A DNA stretch of 64,000 nucleotides from AP-15 sp963796155. Lineage in GTDB: Bacteria; Pseudomonadota; Alphaproteobacteria; ATCC43930; CGMCC-115725. The DNA is taken from positions 186,001-250,000 of the forward strand of contig CAWCKT010000006.1 in assembly GCA_963796155.1 (NCBI GenBank), given 5' to 3'. Below are positions 23,837-32,058 of this stretch, piece after piece (positions within the stretch are counted from its first letter, which is position 1; every line of letters begins with the position of its first letter). The translations under genes and the position numbers were made by a program. Below the pieces are notes generated by a model, which searched no databases, was not told where the DNA came from, and worked only from the letters and a program-made list of their open reading frames with translations.

Positions 23837-23913
23837 GGCGGGATAGCTCAGCTGGTTAGAGCAGGGGAATCATAATCCCAAGGTCGGGGGTTCAAATCCC
23901 TCTCCCGCTACCA
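23837..23913 (+). tRNA. tRNA-Met (CAT), elongator type
   Basis: A complete 77-base cloverleaf: acceptor GGCGGGA/TCCCGCT (one G-T pair), D-arm GCTCAGCTGGTTAGAGC, anticodon arm GGGGAATCATAATCCCA with CAT, T-arm GGGGGTTCAAATCCCTC, and encoded ACCA at 23910-23913. The body matches alphaproteobacterial elongator tRNA-Met rather than the initiator, since it pairs at position 1-72. A lysidine-modified Ile2 tRNA also has CAT, but the sequence fits Met better. Confidence 0.93.
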
Positions 23914-24086
23914 CCCAATAAATCGAAAATAGGCCAGAATAATCTTTACGTCCGTGCGGCGCGGTTCGGCCCGCCAGAAGGCGCCTACCCCGGATTAAAG
24001 CGAGGCCAGCGGGTTGTCAGCGTCCCGGACGGGCGGTTGACTGTCACCTGATATCCTGTCGCTTGGTGCAAGCGGAAGGGGAGGCG

Positions 24087-24227
24087 ATGGACGATCTGCC
24101 AATTTGGGCCTTGTGGCCGATCACGATTGGCGTTTGGGCCACTCCGGGCCTTGCGATCCTCTGCGCTCGTCCGATCGCCCGGCTGCTTCATCGGGCATTG
24201 TGGCCGCGGCCGGAGGTAAAAGCCTGA
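24087..24227 (+). CDS. Small single-span membrane protein, unknown function
   Basis: A 46-residue frame with an excellent ribosome-binding site (AAGGGGAGG ending 2 bases before the ATG). The protein starts MDDLPIWALW, has one hydrophobic segment (about residues 6-26, with Trp at its borders) and a basic tail (ARPIARLLHRALWPRPEVKA), giving an inside-positive C-terminus. No family is recognised. It lies alone between tRNA-Met and a convergent amidohydrolase. Confidence 0.5.
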   Translation: MDDLPIWALWPITIGVWATPGLAILCARPIARLLHRALWPRPEVKA

Positions 24228-24428
24228 GCCCGCACGCGAGCGCCACGCCAACAATCGGCCAGCCTTGCAGCTCCACCAACGGTGACGAGCGGCTGGACGG
24301 CTGCTGACCGCGGGGGAGCGACGAAGCTCCGCGGACGTGACGCGGGGACTGGGGTAGATGGCGCCGGCGGTAGAGTTGATAGAGCCGGCGGTCGGAATGA
24401 GTGACGACGGTTCGCTCGAAAGCAGGCC
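24228..24428. other. Spacer with a GC-rich hairpin between convergent genes
   Basis: No gene is seen. An imperfect inverted repeat at 24308-24334 (CCGCG...GAGC with GCTCCGCGG, loop GACGAA) lies between the small membrane gene and the end of the convergent amidohydrolase and may act as a two-way terminator. No T-run is evident. Confidence 0.35.
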
Positions 24429-25731
24429 TTAATCCTGGAGGAAAATGCGCGCGCGGCCCGGCTCCTCGGCAAGCGGGCGGAAGCCGCCGACCGCTTCGCG
24501 CTCGACGATCCGGCCGTCCTTGATGATCGTCGAGATTTCATTTGGTCGCTGCAGCACGGTGATATCGGCAATCGGGTCGTTGTCCCAGATGACGATGTCG
24601 GCGAGCTTGCCGGGCGCGATCACCCCGACCTCGCCGGCGAGGTTGACGATGCCCGCGTTACCGCTGGTATTGGCTAGGATGGCCGCCATCGGCGTCATGC
24701 CGATCTCTCTGACGAACAATTCCGCTTCCTTGCCGTGCCACTTCCCGTGGGCGAAGGCGGAGGCGTTGCCGGTATCGCTGCCGCTCAGGATCGGGATGCC
24801 GCGGCTGCGCGCGTTGCGGATCATCTGGAAACTGGTGTCCAGCTGCCTCCGCAACCGGTCGCTTACCCGATCACCCCGCCCGGCGCCGTGCTCGACCCCG
24901 ATCCACGGCGAAGTCAGGACCGGCGCGATCGGCATGCCGGCCTTGGCCACGATGTCGAGATCGTCTTCCGTCGCCAGGTCGGCATGGTAGATCAAATCGA
25001 CGCCCGCCTTTGCGGCTGCTCGGGTCGAGGTCGACCCGCGGGAATGGATCGCGACCTTCACGTTGTGCCGGTGGGCTTCGTCGACGACGGCGGCGATCTC
25101 GTCATCGGCGACCGTCTGCGCGTCGCCCCAGGCCGAAATCGGCGATCTTGATCAGATCGACGCCGCGCTTGCACTGTCTGCGGGTCTCCCGGATGAACGC
25201 ATCGCGCGTGTTGCACAGCACGCCCGCCGCGTCGTTCGGGGTTCCCTCATAGGCCGGATAGGGGTCGGGGTCGAAGATGCCGCCGTAATTGCCGAGGGCG
25301 CGGCCGGCGACAACCATGCGCGGCCCCTCCAAGAGGCCTCCCTCGACCGCCTCGCGCACCGTCACATCGGTAAACCATTTGCCGCCCGGGACGGCGATGC
25401 TGGTGACGCCGGCGCGCAGAACGCGGCCGATCGAGCGCGCCGCCCACAAGGTGCAGAACTCGGCACTCGACCTGTACTTGGCGCCCGGCAACGCACCCTG
25501 ATGCAGCGAGATGTGGCAATGCGCGTCGATCAGGCCCGGCAGGATGAACTTGCCGGTGGCGTCGATGACGGTGTCGTCGGGAGCTTGCGGACGAATCGAG
25601 GCGCCGGCGGGGCCGACATGGCTGATCCTGCTGCCCTCGACGGCAATCAGAGCGTTCGTGGTCGGCTCACCGCCCGACCCGTCGATCAAGGTCCCGTTCT
25701 TGATCAGAAGACGCAGCGAGGAATTGGTCAT
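24429..25731 (-). pseudogene. Metal-dependent amidohydrolase, frameshifted
   Basis: Two abutting frames together give one imidazolonepropionase/prolidase-like amidohydrolase of about 430 residues. The first part (25731-25102) has LIKNGTLIDGSGGEPTTNAL and the metal motif LPGLIDAHCHISLHQG; it runs to KRGVDLIKIADFG. The second (to 24429) has HSRGSTSTRAAAKAGVDLIYHA, SGSDTGN and APGKLADIVIWDNDPIADI. They join if one base is restored near 25126-25134, where the sequence should read on as AWGDAQTVADDEI. Every catalytic segment is otherwise intact, so the break is either very recent or a sequencing error. Confidence 0.8.
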
Positions 25732-25784
25732 TACGGCAGCCTCCTTATACGAGCGACAACGAGGTTAGGGCATGGCCGGTCGAC

Positions 25785-28004
25785 TTACGATTTCAATTCC
25801 AGCACTGAAATCGGCAGCCAATCGTCAGGGGGCGGATCGGCGAGGCAGGCGTGACATCGCTCGACCAAGATCTGCGAGGGCCGATCAACACCATCGCGAA
25901 GAGCAGCCGTAGCTTCAAAGAAACCGATCGCGTCAGACCAATGGCGATCCTCATAAGCAGAAAGGCCGAACTCGTAGGTCCGAACCCATTCGGGAGCTTC
26001 GGTCCCGCCGGCATCCGGGGCCATGCCGAGGAGTTCATAGATGGCAAGGCCACCGCTCCGGCCATAGACCGCCACGCGATCGAGCCGGCGGACGATGATG
26101 GCGTCGCCTGCAGCCGATCGCGTATCTTCGCCGATGATGATATCGGCCCCATACAGCTTGCCGAGCGGCTCCAGGCGACTGGCGACATTGACCGGATCGC
26201 CAATGACCGTATAGCTCAGCCGCTCGTTCGAGCCGATATTGCCGACAAGCACGCGACCGGTGTTGATGCCGACGCGCATCCGCAGCGGGGTTCTTCCTTG
26301 ATCCTCGGCGGCCCGCCGCTGCAGGCTCAGCAGGTGCTGGCACTCGAGGGCGGCCCCGCAGGCGTCGATTGCGTGCCGTTCGTTAGGCAGAGGCGCGCCC
26401 CAAAACGCCATGACCCCGTCGCCGATGAACTTGTCGATTGTGCCATTGTGTTTCAGCACCGCTGTCGAAACAGCTTCCAGGTACTCGGCGAGCAACGGCA
26501 CCACATCATCGCCGAGTTGCTCGGAGATGGCGGTGTAGCCGGCGAGATCCGTGAACATGACCGTCAAGGTCTGCTGCTGCCCACCCGGACGGGCCTCGAA
26601 CCCGTGCGACACCAATGTCCGGACGAGCTCGGTCGGCATATATTTTTGAAACGACGCCAATCCTCTGCTCATTTGCCACAGGGTGCCCGATAGATTGTCG
26701 AGCTCGCGCAGCGGCGAGGCGAGCCGGATGATACGATCGAGCCGGAACTCTTCTATGTGCTTCAGCTGGCCGGCGATGCGCAGCAGAGGCGCGGCCACCA
26801 GTCGGTTTGCCGACAAAATTGCGATTGCTGCGACGGTTAGCGTCAAGACCACGAGTACGAGGAGGAGCATCATCGCGCTGCGCTGAACCGAGGCGAGGAA
26901 ATCATCGACGGGAACGACCGTCGCGACCACCCAGTTATTGAACTTGAGCGGCGAGAAGGTGACGAAGTACTTCCGACCGTCGCGGGGGTTGGTGGTCTGC
27001 ACCTGCCGGGTCTCCGTGAGATCGGCAAGGCTCAGGCGGTTGTCATCGAAAAGAGCGGCCATCGAGGCCAGCATCGGGTGGTCCTGGGCGAGCGTGTCCA
27101 GTTCGGGCATTTCGCCGGCTCGCTGCTGCTTGAGCGCGGCTGAGGCCGCCGACGCGACCACCTTGCCGCTGCGGTTGAGGACAACCGCGGTGCCGGTTTT
27201 ACCGACGTGCAGGCCGGCGAGAAATTGCGAGAGCCGTTCGAGCTCCACGACAACCGCGATGACCCCGGAAAACTCACGGTCGATCGTGATCGGCGTCGAG
27301 GTGACTATGGCGGGCCGGTCGCGGTACGGGAGGTGCGATAGCATGCTCCAGCCCGGGCCGTCTTCGGCGACGGCGCGCTTGTACCAGCCTTGCGCGGTGG
27401 CGTCGAAGTCGCTCGGCGTGATTTCGCGCCCGCGAAACAATACGTCCCCCGACTGGGGCATGTAGGTGTCGACTCTCTGCTGGCGAACCCCGGTCTCTGG
27501 GTCGCGTTTCACCTCGACCATATCGATCTCGTCATCCCCGGCTCTGAGCGCGCCGAAGAAACCCCCATTGGGAAAGCCGATAGCGATCCACGAGAGCGTC
27601 GGATGGGAACGGAGCAGTGCCAGAAAGACGAATTCGCGCTTAGCCTCGTCTGTCGGCTCTATCGCCTCTTGGAAAAAGATCGAGCGCACCGCCTCCTGCA
27701 CCGACCAGGCATCATTCAGCGTATCGCGGATCTCGTGCTGGACCGATCCGACGATCTGAAGATTGAGTTGCCCGACGACCTCGGCGACGTTACGTCGAGC
27801 GGCATAGGACCAGGTCAGGTGGATGACGAGGGCGGTGATCCCCACCGTCAGCAGTACGAGACCCGCAAGCGCACTCCTGAGCCCGATCTTGCCGGGACGC
27901 GAGGGCGGCGCCTGCTCGATCGCTCCGGGTTGAGCAGTCGGGCCCGGTGGCTGCGAAGTGCCCGTTCTCGCCGACGTGAGGTCCCTTAGCCCGGTATCCG
28001 GCAT
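25785..28004 (-). CDS. Membrane class III adenylate/guanylate cyclase with periplasmic sensor
   Basis: A 739-residue receptor-type cyclase. Order: cytoplasmic Pro-rich tail (1-41), TM1 (about 42-64), large periplasmic dCACHE-like sensor (about 65-355, with GWYKRAVAEDGPGWS and ITIDREFSGVIAVVVELERL), TM2 (about 362-384), HAMP-like linker, and a class III catalytic domain (about 475-650). Metal Asp486 is in FTDLAGYTAIS and Asp529 in FIGDGVMAFWG; the transition-state region GDPVNVASRLE is intact. A helical tail follows. Whether ATP or GTP is used cannot be told. Its start overlaps the bufC stop by one base, so it is translated with the bufferin genes and probably senses a periplasmic signal related to them. 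Confidence 0.93.
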   Translation of the reverse strand: MPDTGLRDLTSARTGTSQPPGPTAQPGAIEQAPPSRPGKIGLRSALAGLVLLTVGITALVIHLTWSYAARRNVAEVVGQLNLQIVGSVQHEIRDTLNDAWSVQEAVRSIFFQEAIEPTDEAKREFVFLALLRSHPTLSWIAIGFPNGGFFGALRAGDDEIDMVEVKRDPETGVRQQRVDTYMPQSGDVLFRGREITPSDFDATAQGWYKRAVAEDGPGWSMLSHLPYRDRPAIVTSTPITIDREFSGVIAVVVELERLSQFLAGLHVGKTGTAVVLNRSGKVVASAASAALKQQRAGEMPELDTLAQDHPMLASMAALFDDNRLSLADLTETRQVQTTNPRDGRKYFVTFSPLKFNNWVVATVVPVDDFLASVQRSAMMLLLVLVVLTLTVAAIAILSANRLVAAPLLRIAGQLKHIEEFRLDRIIRLASPLRELDNLSGTLWQMSRGLASFQKYMPTELVRTLVSHGFEARPGGQQQTLTVMFTDLAGYTAISEQLGDDVVPLLAEYLEAVSTAVLKHNGTIDKFIGDGVMAFWGAPLPNERHAIDACGAALECQHLLSLQRRAAEDQGRTPLRMRVGINTGRVLVGNIGSNERLSYTVIGDPVNVASRLEPLGKLYGADIIIGEDTRSAAGDAIIVRRLDRVAVYGRSGGLAIYELLGMAPDAGGTEAPEWVRTYEFGLSAYEDRHWSDAIGFFEATAALRDGVDRPSQILVERCHACLADPPPDDWLPISVLELKS

Positions 28005-28795
28005 CAGGCCTCTTCCGGGAGGATCGAGAAGTCTACGGCGAGCCCCTCGGCGAACATCCGCTGAAGCGCCATGCTAACGTCGAACTCGGGATCCATCTGT
28101 GTTGCTTTCGCGACTGCTGCTGCGAATACGAGCCCGTCGGCGAGCGCCGTTCGAAACCAGAAGGTCCCCGGATCAAGCCGGCGCCAGGCGACCGCCTCGT
28201 CGGCGCAGCGGATCTCCCAGCTGGTCCCGCCGCTCGCGAGGTCGACCGGTGGGACTTCGCCCTCTTGGTTCGCCTGCCAGATCGCATCGATGGGCCAGGC
28301 CGAGGTGACGTAGCTCACGCACGGCTGCAGGCGGAACCCGACATATCCGGCCCTCTCAGCCGGTATGGCGGCGAGCGCGTCCATCTGGAGCGGCGGCGCC
28401 TCGCGAACGGTCGCCGCGATGTGGAGCGCCCATTCGAAACGGGCGACATCGGCCAGATAAGGCAAGCCCTTGCACGGGTCAAAGCCGGCCAGGAAGCCGG
28501 GGAAGTCGGCACCGTATTCGACAAGGCATCGCGAACGCGGCGGATGCGCGCGGAGGTATTCATGCGCGGCGTAAGCGAAGAACCGCTCGTCGACGAGGCG
28601 GCAGACGACCGGGAAGGTGGCCGTGAGGGCCGCGCCCAGCGTAGTGAAGGCGTGATTGCGGTAGATTCCCAACCGCGCCGCCGGGTCGAGCCCATCGCCC
28701 TCGATGATTTCGGCAATTTCGGCAATGTCGCCGCCGAGCACAGCCCTGCCGATACGCGCTTGCAGCTCAAGCAGCGTCAAGGTGACTGCGGACAT
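28004..28795 (-). CDS. DUF2063 protein, BufC/HvfC-type partner of the MNIO enzyme
   Basis: About 263 residues of the DUF2063 family (N-terminal LLELQARIGRAVLGGD, IYRNHAFTTLGAALTATFPVVCRLV, YLRAHPPRSRCLVEYG, then a C-terminal domain). In bufferin and related peptide systems this partner protein binds the precursor and presents it to the DUF692 oxidase. The ATG at 28795 is preferred because AAGAG lies 7 bases upstream; 28813 is possible. It overlaps bufB by 29 bases and the cyclase by one base. Family and neighbour are clear; the role is by analogy. Confidence 0.85.
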   Translation of the reverse strand: MSAVTLTLLELQARIGRAVLGGDIAEIAEIIEGDGLDPAARLGIYRNHAFTTLGAALTATFPVVCRLVDERFFAYAAHEYLRAHPPRSRCLVEYGADFPGFLAGFDPCKGLPYLADVARFEWALHIAATVREAPPLQMDALAAIPAERAGYVGFRLQPCVSYVTSAWPIDAIWQANQEGEVPPVDLASGGTSWEIRCADEAVAWRRLDPGTFWFRTALADGLVFAAAVAKATQMDPEFDVSMALQRMFAEGLAVDFSILPEEA

Positions 28796-29621
28796 TGGCC
28801 AACTCTTGGGCATGCCGCGCCTCGTCCAACAGGACCTCGAGCGCAGGAAGGTCGGTGTCCCATTCGATCAAGCTAGGCACCGGGCCAAGCCGCCGGAGAG
28901 CCTCTGCATAGAGCTCCCAGACCGACTCCGCTACCCGGGAGCCATGATCGTCGATCAGGATATCTACGTCCTCGGCAGCGTGATGGCCGGCGAGATGGAT
29001 CTCACCGATCATTTCGGCCGGCAGTGTGGCGAGATAGGCGAGCGGGTCGAATCCGAAATTTTTCGCGCTCACGTGGATGTTATTGACATCGCAGAGGATG
29101 CCGCAACCGGTCCGCCGAGCGACTTCGGCCAGAAACTCCGCCTCGGGGATGGATGAGTGGCGATAGCGCAGATAGGAGGATGGGTTCTCGATCAGCAGCC
29201 GGCGCCCGAGCGAGTCCTGCGCCTCCTCGACATGGCGGCAGAACAGGTCGAGGCTTTCCTCGGTATAGGGGAGCGGCAACAGGTCGTTCAAATACGCTCC
29301 CCCGATCGCGCTCCACGCCAGATGCTCGGAGACCAGCATCGGCTCGAGGCGTTCGATCAGCGACTTGAACCGGCCGAGATGTCCGCGGTCGAGTTCTTCG
29401 GCGCTGCCCAAGGACAGCGCAACCCCGTGCAGGCTCACCGGATAGTCGCATCGCAATTCGAGGAGCCGGCCGAGCGCCGCCGCCTCGGCCATATAGTTCT
29501 CGGCATGCACCTCGAGAAAGTCGAGGGGCGGCCGGAGTGCCGCAATCGCCGCTACGTGTGGCGAGCGCAGACCGATACCGACGCGGGTCACGATTGCGGC
29601 CGAGGCCCGAGCCTCGGTCAA
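28767..29621 (-). CDS. DUF692 multinuclear iron oxidative enzyme (BufB-type MNIO)
   Basis: About 284 residues, a TIM-barrel DUF692/MNIO protein. Conserved pieces are VGIGLRSPH, LDFLEVHAENYM, SLHGVALSLGS, SEHLAWS, ENPSSYL, GILCDVNNIHVSA, EIHLAGH and DDHGSRV; the His, Glu, Asp and Asn in these bind a multi-iron centre. MNIO enzymes modify cysteines of ribosomal peptides. The precursor-like gene lies immediately upstream. Start: TTG at 29621 overlaps the bufA stop (TTGA); a GTG at 29591 is the alternative. A longer frame to 29681 would overlap bufA by 64 bases and was not used. Confidence 0.9.
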   Translation of the reverse strand: MTEARASAAIVTRVGIGLRSPHVAAIAALRPPLDFLEVHAENYMAEAAALGRLLELRCDYPVSLHGVALSLGSAEELDRGHLGRFKSLIERLEPMLVSEHLAWSAIGGAYLNDLLPLPYTEESLDLFCRHVEEAQDSLGRRLLIENPSSYLRYRHSSIPEAEFLAEVARRTGCGILCDVNNIHVSAKNFGFDPLAYLATLPAEMIGEIHLAGHHAAEDVDILIDDHGSRVAESVWELYAEALRRLGPVPSLIEWDTDLPALEVLLDEARHAQELANVRSHLDAA

Positions 29622-29884
29622 CTCTTTTTGAGGCTGCCGCCGGCGATCTTGGCGCAGGTGCCGGCCGGCACGTAGATCCACGATTCCTTATCGCGAGCCT
29701 GTTTGGATTCGCCGGCGCAGGAATGCGTCGCGGTCTGGCAGTCATTCTCCGCGGCCGCCGCGATCCCGTAACACTTCTCGACGGTGTACTGCGGCACCGG
29801 AGCTGGCGCGGCGTGTGCGGCAAACGGCAAGGCTGCGGCGAAGGCGGCAGCGGCAAGCGAGACGGATTTGCTGTCGAGTTGCAC
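29618..29884 (-). CDS. DUF2282 bufferin-type precursor peptide (BufA1-like)
   Basis: An 88-residue exported precursor. The signal peptide covers residues 1-25 (AALPFAAHAA), followed by a core with four cysteines: C38 in VEKCYG, C49 in ENDCQ, C56 in THSCAG and C77 in AGTCAK, ending GGSLKK. This is the DUF2282 pattern of BufA1 bufferins, peptides modified by BufB/BufC to bind copper in the periplasm. The GTG start at 29884 has a perfect AAGGAG six bases upstream. bufB overlaps its stop. Copper protection is known for the family, not shown here. Confidence 0.9.
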   Translation of the reverse strand: MQLDSKSVSLAAAAFAAALPFAAHAAPAPVPQYTVEKCYGIAAAAENDCQTATHSCAGESKQARDKESWIYVPAGTCAKIAGGSLKKS

Positions 29885-29920
29885 GATGTGCTCCTTCGGT
29901 TGGCTTCGACGCGGAGTGCT

Positions 29921-30334
29921 TTAAGCGGTGATGCGGGCCATCGCACAAAGCACCGTCCATTCGGGTGCGCGGACAGGACACACCGACAGCCGTGACTGTC
30001 TAAGCAGCGACAATTCGGAGAGCTCTGGCTTTCCTCTCATCGCCGGGAGCCCGACCCTGACTGCAGCCGGCATCAACGGCTTCACGTCGACCATGCCGAG
30101 CTTGCCGCTTTTATCGGTCGGGTCCGGGTAGAAGCCTTTGACGATCTCGACGACGCCGACGATCTCCTTGCCCTCGTTCGAATGATAGAAGAACGCCCGG
30201 TCGCCGGGCTTCATCGCCCGCAGGTTGTTCAATGCCTGCGCGTTGCGCACCCCGTCCCACTGGGTGCGGCCGTCGGCCACCAGCTGATCCCACGAATAGC
30301 TCGACGGTTCCGACTTAATGAGCCAATAAGCCAT
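29921..30334 (-). CDS. EVE domain protein
   Basis: A 137-residue single-domain EVE protein (MAYWLIKSEPSSYSWDQL, DGVRNAQALNNLRAMKPGDRAFFYHSNEGKEIVGVVEI, DPTDKSGKLGMVDV). EVE domains share the PUA/YTH fold and are thought to read modified bases in DNA or RNA. It lies 21 bases after thpR and only 36 bases ahead of bufA on the same strand; that gap holds little beyond bufA's ribosome-binding site, so the bufferin genes may be read from the same transcript. Confidence 0.92.
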   Translation of the reverse strand: MAYWLIKSEPSSYSWDQLVADGRTQWDGVRNAQALNNLRAMKPGDRAFFYHSNEGKEIVGVVEIVKGFYPDPTDKSGKLGMVDVKPLMPAAVRVGLPAMRGKPELSELSLLRQSRLSVCPVRAPEWTVLCAMARITA

Positions 30335-30355
30335 TCGGCGCTCCTTCCCGCAGGT

Positions 30356-30895
30356 TCAGTGCAGTAACGGGTAGTCGGCCTGATCTTCATAGACCGAGCC
30401 GGCTTTGGTCTGAAAGCTGGCGATCAGGCTGAACCCTTCGACCGGCAGCGGGTCGGCGCGGAACTGCGCGTGTGCGGCGAGAAAGCCGCTCAGCTTGTCG
30501 AGCGCCGGGTTGTGGAGCCGCGCCAAGGTAACGTGCGGGGAGAATTTGCGCGGTTCCGGCGCCAGCCCCACGCGAACCAGCGCCTGCTCGATCTTGTCGC
30601 GCAACGCAACGAGCTCGGGGCGGCGCTCAACGCCCACCCACAGGCTCCGCGGCTTGTCGCCGCCGCCAAAGACTCCGGTGCCGGCGAGCTGCAACGTGAA
30701 ACGACGCGCCCGCAACCGGGCCAACCCGTCGTCGATGTCTGCCGCGACGGCTCCGTCGGTCTCGCCGATAAAACGCAAGGTCAGGTGAAAGTTGCCCGGA
30801 TCCACCCACCTCGCCCCGGGGATCGCCGAACGCAGTAGCGACAGCTGCAGCTTGAGCTCCGGCGGAAAACCGATTCCGACGAAAAGACGCAGCAT
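30356..30895 (-). CDS. thpR: RNA 2',3'-cyclic phosphodiesterase
   Basis: A 179-residue 2H phosphoesterase. Both H-x-T/S-L motifs are present: HLTLRFIGE near residue 42 and HVTLARL near residue 126, and the start RLFVGIGFPPEL is typical of ThpR (LigT). These enzymes open 2',3'-cyclic phosphate ends of RNA. It lies between the FIST gene and the EVE gene on the minus strand with short gaps. Confidence 0.92.
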   Translation of the reverse strand: MLRLFVGIGFPPELKLQLSLLRSAIPGARWVDPGNFHLTLRFIGETDGAVAADIDDGLARLRARRFTLQLAGTGVFGGGDKPRSLWVGVERRPELVALRDKIEQALVRVGLAPEPRKFSPHVTLARLHNPALDKLSGFLAAHAQFRADPLPVEGFSLIASFQTKAGSVYEDQADYPLLH

Positions 30896-30930
30896 CGCGT
30901 GCGCCTCGTATCTGCCCGCTCCCCGGCGAT

Positions 30931-32058
30931 TCAGGTGAAGAGCGTGAGGACGCCGGTGTGGCCGTAGAGCCGGTCGCGAGAAATCTCGCCGTTAGCGAAG
31001 AAGCCGATCAGCGGAAACTCGCCCAATGTTTCGCCGATCAGCCCGGTCTCCACCCCGGGCTCGCCGAACAGCGCAGCACCGCGCGCGACGCAGCTGACAT
31101 ACACTCCGGCTTTCGGTGGTCCGTTGAGCCGGCCGGCAAGCTGCCGAACCATGCGGTTCATATCGCGCCGCGCGCTCTCGGGATCGCGCCGGCAGAACAG
31201 GATCGGGTCGCCCGCGGCGACCTCGGCACCGAGCACGAGCCAACCCCGGCCCGCGTCGATCGCCATGAGATTGCGGACGAGATAGTCGCCGGTGTCCGAA
31301 CCGGGAACCGGCAGGCCGGCGAAGATCAGGCCGCCGACGCGCCGCAGATCCTGGGTGAGCTCTGGGCCGATATCCTCGCAAAAGACGGCGAGCGCCGGGC
31401 GTCCGTCGACGACCATCACGACGTTGTCGCGCGCTTCGTCGATCCGACGCACCGGCCCGATCGGTACGCAGCCCTGAGTCAAGGCGGTGGCGACCGAGAC
31501 TCCGGGAGCCAGCATAAGTCCCGCTACGCCATTGCTGCCCAGACCCTCCTCGCCCGGAGTGCGGGCCAAGAGCGGGTTTGTACAGCGGTGTGATACGAGA
31601 CCGCCGACGAGATAGGCGCCGCTCGCCGCGGCGGCATCGACGGCAGCCTTCTGAACATCGGGACAGCGCGGGTCGGCATGAACCAACGCCAGGACGGGCT
31701 GCGTTCCCTCGATCCACCCGGCGTGCCGGCGGGGCAGATCTGCTCCGGGATCTCCGGTTGCGGCGAAGATACGGAAGTCCTCGGGCGGCAACGCCGCCGT
31801 CATCACTACCGCCGCGGGCTCGTCGAAGACTTCGGCCGATGCCGAGCAAACCCCGAGCCCGACCCCGCCGACCCATGAGCGGATCCCCGTGTGCGCCGCG
31901 AGAGCGCGGGCGATCTCGGGCAAAACGGGCGCGGCGGGCTCGGTCGTATATAGAATCCCCAGCGTCGCACCCTCGACGACCGGCAGGCCGGCGATGCACC
32001 GGGAGGCGAGGCTCGCCGGATCCCCGGCCGCTAAGGCAGCTGCGAACTGCGCGCTCAT
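30931..32058 (-). CDS. FIST domain protein
   Basis: A 375-residue protein with FIST-N (about 25-220) and FIST_C domains (about 225-360) and no linked output domain. Recognisable parts are SWVGGVGLGVCSASAEVFDEPAAVVM, GAYLVGGLVSHR, GCVPIGPVRRI and the C-terminal GVYVSCVARGAALFGEPGVE with GFFANGEIS. FIST domains are proposed to sense small ligands, possibly amino acids; most are fused to kinases or cyclases. Here a stand-alone FIST gene shares a strand, and perhaps a transcript, with a separate cyclase gene 3 kb downstream. It overlaps the esterase gene by 4 bases. Confidence 0.88.
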   Translation of the reverse strand: MSAQFAAALAAGDPASLASRCIAGLPVVEGATLGILYTTEPAAPVLPEIARALAAHTGIRSWVGGVGLGVCSASAEVFDEPAAVVMTAALPPEDFRIFAATGDPGADLPRRHAGWIEGTQPVLALVHADPRCPDVQKAAVDAAAASGAYLVGGLVSHRCTNPLLARTPGEEGLGSNGVAGLMLAPGVSVATALTQGCVPIGPVRRIDEARDNVVMVVDGRPALAVFCEDIGPELTQDLRRVGGLIFAGLPVPGSDTGDYLVRNLMAIDAGRGWLVLGAEVAAGDPILFCRRDPESARRDMNRMVRQLAGRLNGPPKAGVYVSCVARGAALFGEPGVETGLIGETLGEFPLIGFFANGEISRDRLYGHTGVLTLFT

